From positions 1 to 8,501 of the forward strand of contig ONVB01000324.1 in NCBI GenBank assembly GCA_900321145.1: 8,501 nucleotides of DNA. The letters are read 5' to 3'. This stretch comes from an uncultured Eubacteriales bacterium. GTDB lineage: Bacteria > Bacillota > Clostridia > Lachnospirales > Lachnospiraceae. Every line of letters begins with the position of its first letter. The first letter of the stretch is position 1. The notes beneath the pieces are model-generated. The model ran no database searches and was not told the DNA's origin. It was given only the letters and a program-made list of their open reading frames with translations. The translations under genes and the position numbers were made by a program. This document shows positions 1 to 5,824 of the stretch, in pieces.

Positions 1-43
1 CGATGATATAAGTATTGACGGAAAGAAGAGCGCAGGATTATGA
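1..43 (+). CDS. 3' end of an unidentified upstream gene (partial)
   Basis: One frame, with codons beginning at base 2, stays open from the window edge to a TGA at 41-43 and encodes the tail DDISIDGKKSAGL. Its stop overlaps the start codon of the next gene as ATGA (40-43), the usual arrangement for translationally coupled genes in one operon. Thirteen residues are too few to name a family. An open frame this short could also be chance; the overlap geometry is the main support. Confidence 0.5.
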   Translation, partial: DDISIDGKKSAGL

Positions 44-597
44 GATTGATAAGCTTATCAAAGGAAGAGGTAAAGGATATATACAACAACAGAATGGTCA
101 TGGACTTTCCGCGTGATGAGCTAAAGCCACTGAGTATTATATATGATGCTTTGGATAAGGGCGAGTATGCGTGTCTGGGGCTTACTGAAGGGAAGGATAT
201 TCTCGGATATACATTTCTTGCAAAAGGCGGAGGCGATTATCTTGTCGATTATCTGGCTGTCGACTCGAAGCGAAGAAATGAAGGGCTTGGCGGCTGCATG
301 CTCCGCCTGATGAGAGAAATGTTACATGAAGCGGACAGTGTTATCCTCGAGGTTGAGGACCCTGATTTTGCGGAGGATGAGGAACAACGGACGCTTCGGA
401 GAAGGAGAATGGCATTTTATCTTAGGAACGGTCTGGAGGAGACAGGTGTAACCGCAAGGTGCTTCGGAGTTCCGTTTATTATTCTCGAGATGGGAATCAG
501 GTCGCGTCACTCTGATGCCCGGATAAGAGAGCTATATAAAGAGCATTATAAGAGACTTCTTCCGGAGAAAATGTATAAGGAAAATATAATAGCATAA
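40..597 (+). CDS. GNAT family N-acetyltransferase
   Basis: A 185-residue protein of the GNAT fold, which moves an acetyl group from acetyl-CoA to an amine; the substrate cannot be read from the sequence. The clearest signature is motif A at about residues 70-92. There a strand (DYLVDYLAV) leads into R79-N-E-G-L-G-G85, which fits the R/Q-x-x-G-x-G/A pyrophosphate-binding loop, followed by an amphipathic helix. A later VILEVEDP strand (101-108) and the AFYLRNGLEE helix and turn (125-134) match the usual motif B region with its FY-x-x-x-G pattern. The basic C-terminal tail (about 155-180) is additional. The ATG at 40 overlaps the preceding stop codon (ATGA), and an AGAAGAG-like ribosome binding site lies at about 24-30, so translational coupling is likely. 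The next gene starts 15 bases after the stop, so it probably belongs to the same operon. The family call is fairly sure; the role is unknown. Confidence 0.82.
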   Translation: MRLISLSKEEVKDIYNNRMVMDFPRDELKPLSIIYDALDKGEYACLGLTEGKDILGYTFLAKGGGDYLVDYLAVDSKRRNEGLGGCMLRLMREMLHEADSVILEVEDPDFAEDEEQRTLRRRRMAFYLRNGLEETGVTARCFGVPFIILEMGIRSRHSDARIRELYKEHYKRLLPEKMYKENIIA

Positions 598-612
598 TAC
601 AGGAGGGTGACG

Positions 613-1206
613 ATGGGAACATTTTCAAAACTACACAGATTTCATGAAGCAGGGCAGGGGGCAAATGTAAAAAATGTTGAAGCCTTTGGGCAGCCTGCAA
701 GATCGCTTTATACTTCGACAAAGATCTTCTCGTTGAAGCATCATATCGATGTAACGGATGAAACTGAACAGGTTGTCTACCAGGCCAAGTCAAAAGTATT
801 TTCGTTTGTTGACAAGACGGATCTTTATGATGCATCCGAAAAACACATCGCGCATATTCAGCGCAAGTTTATCAGCCTGCACGAAAGACATTTTGTAACG
901 ATGGATAACGGACAGGCTTTTGAGCTGTCGAACGAGCTCTTTCACATAATGAAGGATATTACAAACATCGAGGGATTAGGATGGCAGCTTCGCGGAAATA
1001 TCCTCGGGCTCAATTTTGAACTGTACGACAGCATGGGTCGGATAGTGGCTGTGATCGGGCAGAAGATGATATCTTTACACGATAAATACTGTATAGATAT
1101 TTACCAGCCGCAAATGGAAGAGATAGTCGTCGCTATAGTGATCACATTGCAACATATGATAGCAGACAGAAAGAATGCTTCGGCTGCCTCGGGCAGTTAC
1201 AGCTAA
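613..1206 (+). CDS. LURP-one-related (LOR/YxjI-like) family protein
   Basis: A 197-residue protein resembling the LURP-one-related/YxjI family (tubby-C-terminal-like beta-barrel fold). Bacterial members have no firmly established activity, and lipid or ligand binding has been suggested only by analogy with Tubby. Visible hallmarks are YTSTKIFSLKHHIDVTDETE near residues 33-52, the QAKSKVFSF strand (57-65), and two similar strand pairs: HIQRKFISLHERHFV (81-95) and VIGQKMISLHDKYCI (147-161), both carrying K-x-I-S-L-H. WQLRGNILGLNFELYDS (124-140) matches the central barrel. There is no signal peptide; the hydrophobic IVVAIVITLQHMIA (171-184) is probably the buried C-terminal helix of this fold rather than a membrane anchor. 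The start is ATG 613, because a perfect AGGAGG at 601-606 sits six bases before it. An in-frame GTG at 607 abuts that site and is too close. It lies between a GNAT gene and tcdA, probably on one transcript. Confidence 0.78.
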   Translation: MGTFSKLHRFHEAGQGANVKNVEAFGQPARSLYTSTKIFSLKHHIDVTDETEQVVYQAKSKVFSFVDKTDLYDASEKHIAHIQRKFISLHERHFVTMDNGQAFELSNELFHIMKDITNIEGLGWQLRGNILGLNFELYDSMGRIVAVIGQKMISLHDKYCIDIYQPQMEEIVVAIVITLQHMIADRKNASAASGSYS

Positions 1207-1240
1207 AAGACAATCTGAAACCAGGGAGGATCGGACTGTA

Positions 1241-2050
1241 ATGACGGAACGGTTTTCAAGAACACAATTATTATACGGAGCGAAAGCGATGGAAAGGTTT
1301 GCATCCTCACGTGTCGCGGTTTTCGGCGTAGGAGGAGTGGGCGGATATGTGGTTGAGGCTCTTGCGCGAAGCGGGATCGGAGCTCTTGATCTTATAGACA
1401 ATGACACGGTCTGCCTTTCAAATATCAACCGGCAGATAATCGCCACGGGTAAAACGGTTGGCAGGTATAAGGTGGATGTTGCCAAAGAACGGGTGCATGA
1501 TATAAATCCGGACTGCGAGGTCAGAGCATATAAGACGTTTTTCCTGCCTGATACACAGGACCTGTTTGACTTTCGTGATTATGATTATGTAGTGGATGCG
1601 ATCGATACGGTTACCGGCAAGCTTGCGATCATCGTGAAAGCGAAGGAGGCGGGCGTGCCGGTCATATCCTCTATGGGTGCAGGGAACAAGCTTAATGCCT
1701 CTATGTTTGAGGTAGCCGATATATATAAGACATCGATATGTCCGCTGGCGAAGGTGATGCGGCGGGAGTGCAAGAAAAGAGGGATAGACTCGCTTAAGGT
1801 TGTGTATTCTAAGGAAGCTCCGGTAAGACAGTTTGGGGATGTGTCAGCCGAAGATGAGCAAGATTCCGTAAAAGAGTCGGAGGATGTATCTGCAGGCGGT
1901 GAAAAGAATTCGGTGAATAATTCGGGAATATCCGGGCGTGACTCGATGCGGAGGAGTATACCCGGTTCAACGGCTTTTGTTCCTTCGGTGGTCGGCCTGA
2001 TCATAGCGGGCGAAGTGATCAACGACCTTGCCGGGATTAAGATACGGTAA
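1241..2050 (+). CDS. tcdA: tRNA threonylcarbamoyladenosine dehydratase (TcdA, ThiF/E1-like)
   Basis: A 269-residue cytosolic E1-like enzyme that uses ATP to cyclise N6-threonylcarbamoyladenosine (t6A37) of ANN-decoding tRNAs to ct6A. The N-terminal pattern RTQLLYGAKAMERF and the Rossmann loop G29-V-G-G-V-G-G35 are typical. The acidic LIDND (51-55), NINRQ (61-65, with the ATP-contacting Arg64), K77 and the VVDAID segment (117-122) complete the adenylation site. GSTAFVPSVVGLIIAGEVINDL near the C-terminus matches Firmicutes members. Between VVYSKEAPV (about 187-195) and that block lies an expanded acidic/serine linker of about 45 residues containing a tandem repeat. The start at ATG 1241 is supported by GGGAGGA at 1224-1230, ten bases upstream. 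An in-frame ATG at 1175 would add 22 residues overlapping the previous gene and lacks a good ribosome binding site. The ThiF/MoeB/HesA superfamily is certain; TcdA is the best subfamily call because no sulfur-carrier partner is nearby. Confidence 0.9.
   Translation: MTERFSRTQLLYGAKAMERFASSRVAVFGVGGVGGYVVEALARSGIGALDLIDNDTVCLSNINRQIIATGKTVGRYKVDVAKERVHDINPDCEVRAYKTFFLPDTQDLFDFRDYDYVVDAIDTVTGKLAIIVKAKEAGVPVISSMGAGNKLNASMFEVADIYKTSICPLAKVMRRECKKRGIDSLKVVYSKEAPVRQFGDVSAEDEQDSVKESEDVSAGGEKNSVNNSGISGRDSMRRSIPGSTAFVPSVVGLIIAGEVINDLAGIKIR
1835..1924 (+). repeat. 45-base tandem repeat inside tcdA (two degenerate units)
   Basis: Two adjacent 45-base units (1835-1879 and 1880-1924) encode GDVSAEDEQDSVKES and EDVSAGGEKNSVNNS, residues 199-228 of TcdA. 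D, V, S, A, E, S, V and the final S recur in register. The DNA has diverged considerably, so the duplication is old. The length is a multiple of three and keeps the frame. It lies in the loop before the conserved C-terminal block, where extra residues should be tolerated. Confidence 0.75.
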
Positions 2051-2079
2051 GTGCATGAGCATAAATACCTGCTCTGCAC
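2051..2079 (+). promoter_or_regulatory. Hairpin between tcdA stop and Nudix ribosome binding site
   Basis: GTGCA (2051-2055) pairs with TGCAC (2075-2079), and GAGCA (2057-2061) pairs with TGCTC (2070-2074). This gives ten base pairs with a single bulged T at 2056 and an eight-base loop. It begins directly after the tcdA stop codon and ends one base before the GGAAAGG ribosome binding site (2081-2087) of the next gene. No T run follows, so it is not a standard intrinsic terminator. It may adjust translation of the Nudix gene, protect a processed 3' end, or mark a processing site. Confidence 0.5.
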
Positions 2080-2096
2080 AGGAAAGGACTTGAAAT

Positions 2097-2582
2097 ATGA
2101 ACATGAAGCTTACAACCCTCTGTTACTTAAGGCAGGACGGGAAGTATCTTATGATAAAAAAGAATGACGACGGCGGACAGTCGGCGGGAAAGTATCTCGG
2201 AGTGGGCGGAAAGCTTGAGGCGGGAGAGAGTCCCGACGAGTGTGCAAAGCGTGAGATAAAAGAGGAGACCGGATTTGAGGCGCTTGACTTAAAGATAAGG
2301 GGCATCATTACATTTATCTCTGATGTGTGGGAGGATGAGATCATGTTCCTTTATTCGGCCGAGCAGCTTAAAGGTGAGCTTAACAGCGACTGCGACGAGG
2401 GCAGGCTTTCTTGGGTGGAAGAGGACAAGGTACTCGACCTGCCGGCGTGGGAAGGAGACAAATATTTCTTAAAGCCTCTGCTGGACGGAGAGGACGATAT
2501 TCAGCTTAAGCTTGTATATAAGGGCGACCGGCTGATGGAGGTCTATCGCGACGGAGCCATGCTTTTGTGCAGGTTTGAATAG
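2097..2582 (+). CDS. Nudix hydrolase (MutT/8-oxo-dGTP diphosphatase-like)
   Basis: A 161-residue Nudix enzyme, which hydrolyses a nucleoside diphosphate linked to another group using Mg2+ or Mn2+. The Nudix box is complete: G38, five residues, E44, seven residues, then R52-E-I-K-E56-E57-T-G59-F60, matching GX5EX7REUXEEXGU with the metal-binding glutamates present. The N-terminal TTLCYLRQDGKYLMIKK strands and the DVWEDEIMFLYSAEQLKGEL segment (about 92-112) resemble the MutT/YvcI-like group often annotated as 8-oxo-dGTP diphosphatase, but substrate choice cannot be decided from the box. The C-terminal part (about 125-161) is a plain acidic extension (KLVYKGDRLMEVYRDGAMLLCRF). ATG 2097 lies nine bases after GGAAAGG (2081-2087); the Met two codons later is less well placed. 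It is probably the last gene of the left operon, because a strong promoter follows its stop by ten bases. Confidence 0.92.
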   Translation: MNMKLTTLCYLRQDGKYLMIKKNDDGGQSAGKYLGVGGKLEAGESPDECAKREIKEETGFEALDLKIRGIITFISDVWEDEIMFLYSAEQLKGELNSDCDEGRLSWVEEDKVLDLPAWEGDKYFLKPLLDGEDDIQLKLVYKGDRLMEVYRDGAMLLCRFE

Positions 2583-2591
2583 TTGAATAGT

Positions 2592-2620
2592 TTGACATCT
2601 TGCGGATAAAGATGTATCAT
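2592..2620 (+). promoter_or_regulatory. Sigma-A-type promoter for metA with embedded inverted repeat
   Basis: The -35 box TTGACA (2592-2597) is a perfect match to the consensus. It is separated by exactly 17 bases from a -10 box TATCAT (2615-2620), which has five of six consensus bases. Transcription would start near 2626-2628, giving a leader of about 40 bases before metA. ACATCTT (2595-2601) and AAGATGT (2609-2615) form a perfect 7-bp inverted repeat joining the end of the -35 box to the start of the -10 box, a position where a repressor could act. Two tandem GAATAGTT copies (2577-2592) lie just upstream. Confidence 0.75.
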
Positions 2621-2666
2621 CAACAGGTTAAAGCATTGAATATATCAGTGAAAGAGGTAGATAAAA

Positions 2667-3584
2667 ATGCCTATCAGGATAGACAACGACCTTCCGGTCA
2701 AGAAGACGCTTGAAAAAGAAAATATATTCGTAATGGATGAGAACAGAGCTATGAGCCAGGATATCAGACCGCTTGAGATCCTTATCCTGAACCTCATGCC
2801 TTTGAAGGAGGACACCGAGCTCCAGCTCTTAAGGAGCCTGTCCAATACACCTCTTCAGGTGAACATTCATTTTATAAGAACCATGTCATATGAATCAAAG
2901 CATACCTCGAAGGCTCACCTTGAGAGGTTCTACACGAGCTTCAATCAGGTGAAGGGGCACAAGTGGGACGGACTGATAATCACGGGTGCGCCGGTTGAGT
3001 TTATGGAGTTCGAGGATGTGGAGTACTGGGATGAGCTGACTGCCATCATGAGATGGTCCAAGGAAAATGTGACCTCGACCTTCCATATATGCTGGGGCGC
3101 TCAGGCAGGACTTTACTATCGCTACGGGATAAAGAAGATACTTCTCCCGAAGAAGCTGTCGGGCATATATCCGCAGACAACAGTGCACAAGAAGACCGAA
3201 CTCGTAAGGGGATTTGACGATACATTTCTCATACCTATCTCGAGAAATACCGGGTGTGATGAGGAGGCCATAGCGAAGAACAGAAGACTCAAGGTTGTGG
3301 CTTACTCGGAGGAGACAGGTTCATGCCTGATCATAGGAGATAAGGGTAAGAATATATTTGTGACGGGACACCCGGAGTACGATACGATGACACTCGACTC
3401 CGAATACCACAGAGATATAAAGAGAAATCTTGATCCGGACATTCCGGTCAACTATTATCCGAATGATGATCCCGAGCAAAAGCCCGTGAAGTCGTGGCGC
3501 TGTCACGCGAACACACTGTACGCAAACTGGCTCAATTATTATGTATATCAGGCAACGCCTTATATACTTGAAGAGGCAAGGTAA
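2667..3584 (+). CDS. metA: Homoserine O-acetyltransferase MetA (MetAA)
   Basis: A 305-residue cytosolic enzyme of the MetA family (class I glutamine amidotransferase-like fold) that acylates the hydroxyl of L-homoserine, the first committed step of methionine synthesis. The catalytic nucleophile is C142 in HICWGAQAGLYYRYGI, and H235 and E237 in GHPEYD complete the triad. Residue 111, in TGAPVEFMEFEDVEYW, is glutamate. In this family Glu at that position goes with acetyl-CoA use (as in Bacillus cereus MetA), whereas Gly (as in Escherichia coli) goes with succinyl-CoA. The product is therefore inferred to be O-acetylhomoserine, although the family name is often given as succinyltransferase. The length is normal. 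AGAGG at 2653-2657 lies nine bases before ATG 2667. Its own strong promoter is just upstream. The roughly 40-base leader is too short for a SAM riboswitch or T-box, so control, if any, should be at the promoter or on the protein. Confidence 0.97.
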   Translation: MPIRIDNDLPVKKTLEKENIFVMDENRAMSQDIRPLEILILNLMPLKEDTELQLLRSLSNTPLQVNIHFIRTMSYESKHTSKAHLERFYTSFNQVKGHKWDGLIITGAPVEFMEFEDVEYWDELTAIMRWSKENVTSTFHICWGAQAGLYYRYGIKKILLPKKLSGIYPQTTVHKKTELVRGFDDTFLIPISRNTGCDEEAIAKNRRLKVVAYSEETGSCLIIGDKGKNIFVTGHPEYDTMTLDSEYHRDIKRNLDPDIPVNYYPNDDPEQKPVKSWRCHANTLYANWLNYYVYQATPYILEEAR

Positions 3585-3589
3585 TTATG

Positions 3590-3608
3590 ATATGATTTCG
3601 CATCATAT
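3590..3608 (+). other. AT-rich hairpin after metA
   Basis: ATATGAT (3590-3596) and ATCATAT (3602-3608) form a perfect 7-bp inverted repeat around a TTCGC loop, six bases after the metA stop codon. It has no GC clamp and no T run, so it would be a weak terminator at best. Its right edge overlaps the start of the adjacent dispersed element by three bases. It may serve as a 3'-end stabiliser for metA mRNA, or be chance in AT-rich DNA. Confidence 0.35.
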
Positions 3609-3643
3609 AAAGATTCCCCGGGCATAAAGCCCCGGAGTGACAC
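3606..3643 (-). repeat. Dispersed palindromic element, copy 1 (minus orientation)
   Basis: Read on the minus strand, these 38 bases match the element at 6803-6840 at 28 of 38 positions without gaps. The first six bases (GTGTCA) and the last eleven (GAATCTTTATA) are identical. The centre differs but still folds: GGGC (3620-3623) pairs with GCCC (3629-3632) around ATAAA, extended by two C-G pairs past one bulged C. It sits between metA and glnN, inside the probable leader of glnN. Confidence 0.65.
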
Positions 3644-3686
3644 GATGACAACAGTATAACAATATATAAGTAAAGGAGAACATGAT

Positions 3687-5783
3687 ATGTCTGGCAGTGT
3701 ACCGGAGATGTACGGAAGTCTTGTATTTAACAACAAGATCATGAGGGAGAAGCTTCCGAAGGATATATACAAGGCTTTAAAAAAGACTATAGAGAACAAT
3801 ACACATCTTGAGCTTGATGTGGCTAATTCAGTGGCTGTTGCCATGAAGGAATGGGCAGTGGAAAATGGTGCGACGCACTATACGCACTGGTTCCAGCCTA
3901 TGACGGGCTACACGGCGGAGAAGCATGACAGCTTCCTTACTCCGGTGGGCGACGGTCAGGTGATCATGGACTTCTCGGGAAAGGAGTTAAGAAAGGGTGA
4001 GCCGGATGCTTCAAGCTTCCCCTCGGGCGGACTTCGCGCTACTTTCGAGGCAAGAGGCTACACGGCGTGGGATCCTTCTTCACCGGCATTCATAAAGGAC
4101 AAGACACTTTACATACCCACGGCTTTCTGCTCTTACGGCGGCGAGTCGCTTGACAAGAAGACTCCGCTTCTTCGCTCCATGGATGTGCTTGCGAAGGAAG
4201 CTGTGAAGATACTTCATAAGCTCGGAAAGACGGACGTGAAGAACGTCCTTACAACGGTTGGTGCCGAGCAGGAGTATTTCCTGGTGGATAAGAAGCTCTT
4301 TGACCAGAGAAAGGATCTGATATTTGCGGGCAGGACTTTACTTGGCGCCATGCCTCCGAAGGGCCAGGAGATGGAGGATCACTACTTCGGTTCCCTGAAG
4401 ACAAGAGTTTCGGCTTATATGAACGATCTTGACGAGGAGCTCTGGAAGCTCGGAATACCGGCGAAGACCAAGCATAACGAGGTTGCACCGGCACAGCATG
4501 AACTCGCTCCCGTTTATGATACGACAAATGTTGCGGTTGACCACAACCAGCTCACCATGGATATAATGAAGAGAGTAGCTGAAAAGCACGGTCTTGTATG
4601 CCTGCTTCACGAGAAGCCTTTCGAGGGTATAAACGGTTCGGGCAAGCACAATAACTGGGCTATGTCCACGGATACGGGGATTAACCTTCTCGATCCGGGC
4701 AAGACTCCGGCAGAGAACCTGCAGTTCCTGGTATTCCTTGTAGCGGTTATCAAGGCGGTGGACGATCATGCGGATCTCTTGAGAGTATCCGTTGCCAGTG
4801 CAGGAAACGACCACAGATTAGGCGGTGATGAGGCACCTCCGGCGATCATATCCATTTTCCTCGGAGATGAGCTCACGGCTATACTTGATTCTATAGAGAA
4901 CGGAACATTTTTTGAGCAGCAGGGCAAGGTCAGGATGGAGACCGGAGCTGCAGTGCTCACGCATATTTCAAGGGATACGACCGACAGGAACAGGACGTCA
5001 CCCTTTGCATTTACCGGAAATAAGTTTGAGTTCAGATCACTCGGTTCCGCTCATTCGGTTGCGGACCCTAATATCATGCTCAATACCGCGGTAGCTCAGG
5101 CGCTTTCGGAGTTCAACGAGCAGCTTGAGGGTGTGCCGGAAGAGGATATGGAAAATGCGGTCAAGGAACTTCTCAAGAGAACCATAAAGGATCACAAGAG
5201 GATACTCTTTGACGGTGACGGATATACTGATGAGTGGGTTGAGGAGGCAAAGGAAAGAGGTTTGCTGAATCTCCCTTCCACGCCGGATGCACTTCCGTAT
5301 CTGAAGAGCAAAAAGAATATAGATCTCTTTGTGAAGTACGGTGTGCTTACAGAGGCTGAGCTTAAGGCGAGATATGAGATACAGCTTGAAAAGTACTGCA
5401 AGACGGTACGCATCGAGGACAGGACTATGCAGAGCATGGTCAAGCACCAGTTCCTTCCTGCTTTGATGACTTATGCGGATAAGCTCTCGGAGTCCATACA
5501 GAGAAGAAAGGCTGTAGGCAACTTTGCCTGCGAGTCGGAGCTTGAGGAGCTTAAAATAATCACCGATGCATATAATGACATATACAGGAAGCTCGGAAAG
5601 CTCAAGGAAGATACCAGGACTGCCGAGGAGATGACCGATATGCAGAAGGCTGCCGAGTTCTATCATGATACGATCCTTGTGGATATGTCCGAACTTAGAA
5701 AGGTATGTGATTTTGCGGAGGATTACCTGCCGCAGAGCATGCTTCCTTATCCGTCATATGAGGAGCTGCTGTTTTCAGTATAG
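3687..5783 (+). CDS. glnN: Glutamine synthetase type III (GlnN)
   Basis: A 698-residue enzyme making glutamine from glutamate, ammonia and ATP in the cytosol, the entry point for ammonia. Its length and its N-terminal region (SLVFNNKIMREKLP, then THYTHWFQPMTGYTAEKHDSF at about 63-83) are diagnostic of the large GSIII class, which forms double hexameric rings, not of GSI or GSII. Active-site segments are in order: GAEQEYFLVD (192-201, metal-binding glutamates), KHNEVAPAQHELAP (262-275), the ATP/glutamate loop NGSGKHNNW (316-324), NDHRLGGDEAPPA (374-386), and DRNRTSPFAFTGNKFEFR (433-450). The C-terminal helical domain (about 560-680) is the family's normal extension. ATG 3687 follows AGGAG (3674-3678) by eight bases. 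Codon choice is strongly biased (AAG for Lys, GAG for Glu), suggesting high expression. I see no convincing promoter in the 102-base gap, so read-through from metA is possible. No partner GlnR or PII gene is present here. Confidence 0.97.
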   Translation: MSGSVPEMYGSLVFNNKIMREKLPKDIYKALKKTIENNTHLELDVANSVAVAMKEWAVENGATHYTHWFQPMTGYTAEKHDSFLTPVGDGQVIMDFSGKELRKGEPDASSFPSGGLRATFEARGYTAWDPSSPAFIKDKTLYIPTAFCSYGGESLDKKTPLLRSMDVLAKEAVKILHKLGKTDVKNVLTTVGAEQEYFLVDKKLFDQRKDLIFAGRTLLGAMPPKGQEMEDHYFGSLKTRVSAYMNDLDEELWKLGIPAKTKHNEVAPAQHELAPVYDTTNVAVDHNQLTMDIMKRVAEKHGLVCLLHEKPFEGINGSGKHNNWAMSTDTGINLLDPGKTPAENLQFLVFLVAVIKAVDDHADLLRVSVASAGNDHRLGGDEAPPAIISIFLGDELTAILDSIENGTFFEQQGKVRMETGAAVLTHISRDTTDRNRTSPFAFTGNKFEFRSLGSAHSVADPNIMLNTAVAQALSEFNEQLEGVPEEDMENAVKELLKRTIKDHKRILFDGDGYTDEWVEEAKERGLLNLPSTPDALPYLKSKKNIDLFVKYGVLTEAELKARYEIQLEKYCKTVRIEDRTMQSMVKHQFLPALMTYADKLSESIQRRKAVGNFACESELEELKIITDAYNDIYRKLGKLKEDTRTAEEMTDMQKAAEFYHDTILVDMSELRKVCDFAEDYLPQSMLPYPSYEELLFSV

Positions 5784-5786
5784 GTT

Positions 5787-5810
5787 TTGCGAAGCAACAG
5801 GAAGAATCTT
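5787..5810 (+). repeat. Possible remnant of the dispersed element
   Basis: Between glnN and rfbD, TTGC-GAA-GCAA (5787-5797) forms a small hairpin and is followed by GAAGAATCTT (5801-5810). That string is identical to the first ten bases of the right arm in the copy at 6803-6840 (6827-6836). The left arm (GTGTCATTCTGAG) is absent, because the glnN coding region ends at 5783. This could be a truncated copy, or a short chance match helped by similar base composition. Confidence 0.4.
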
Positions 5811-5824
5811 AATGAGGATATAAT

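Noticed and set aside
607..612. GTG at 607 as start of the LURP-one gene
   Set aside because: It touches the AGGAGG site at 601-606 with no spacing. ATG 613 has the right six-base distance.
1175..1240. ATG at 1175 as start of tcdA, giving 22 extra residues
   Set aside because: It overlaps the previous gene, lacks a good ribosome binding site, and the extra residues do not resemble the family. GGGAGGA fits ATG 1241.
2583..2666. SAM riboswitch or T-box leader before metA
   Set aside because: The gap is 84 bases and the promoter leaves only about 40 transcribed bases, too short for either; no matching stems are present.
3616..3635. Intrinsic terminator after metA
   Set aside because: The GC-rich stem is present but no T run follows; it is better explained as part of the dispersed element.
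3637..3665. Promoter for glnN (GTGACA with TATAAC or TATATA)
   Set aside because: No combination gives both recognisable boxes and a 16-18 base spacer; too weak to list.
5037..5666. 209-codon minus-strand open frame opposite glnN
   Set aside because: It is a shadow of the strongly biased glnN codons, with no recognisable family and no ribosome binding site.
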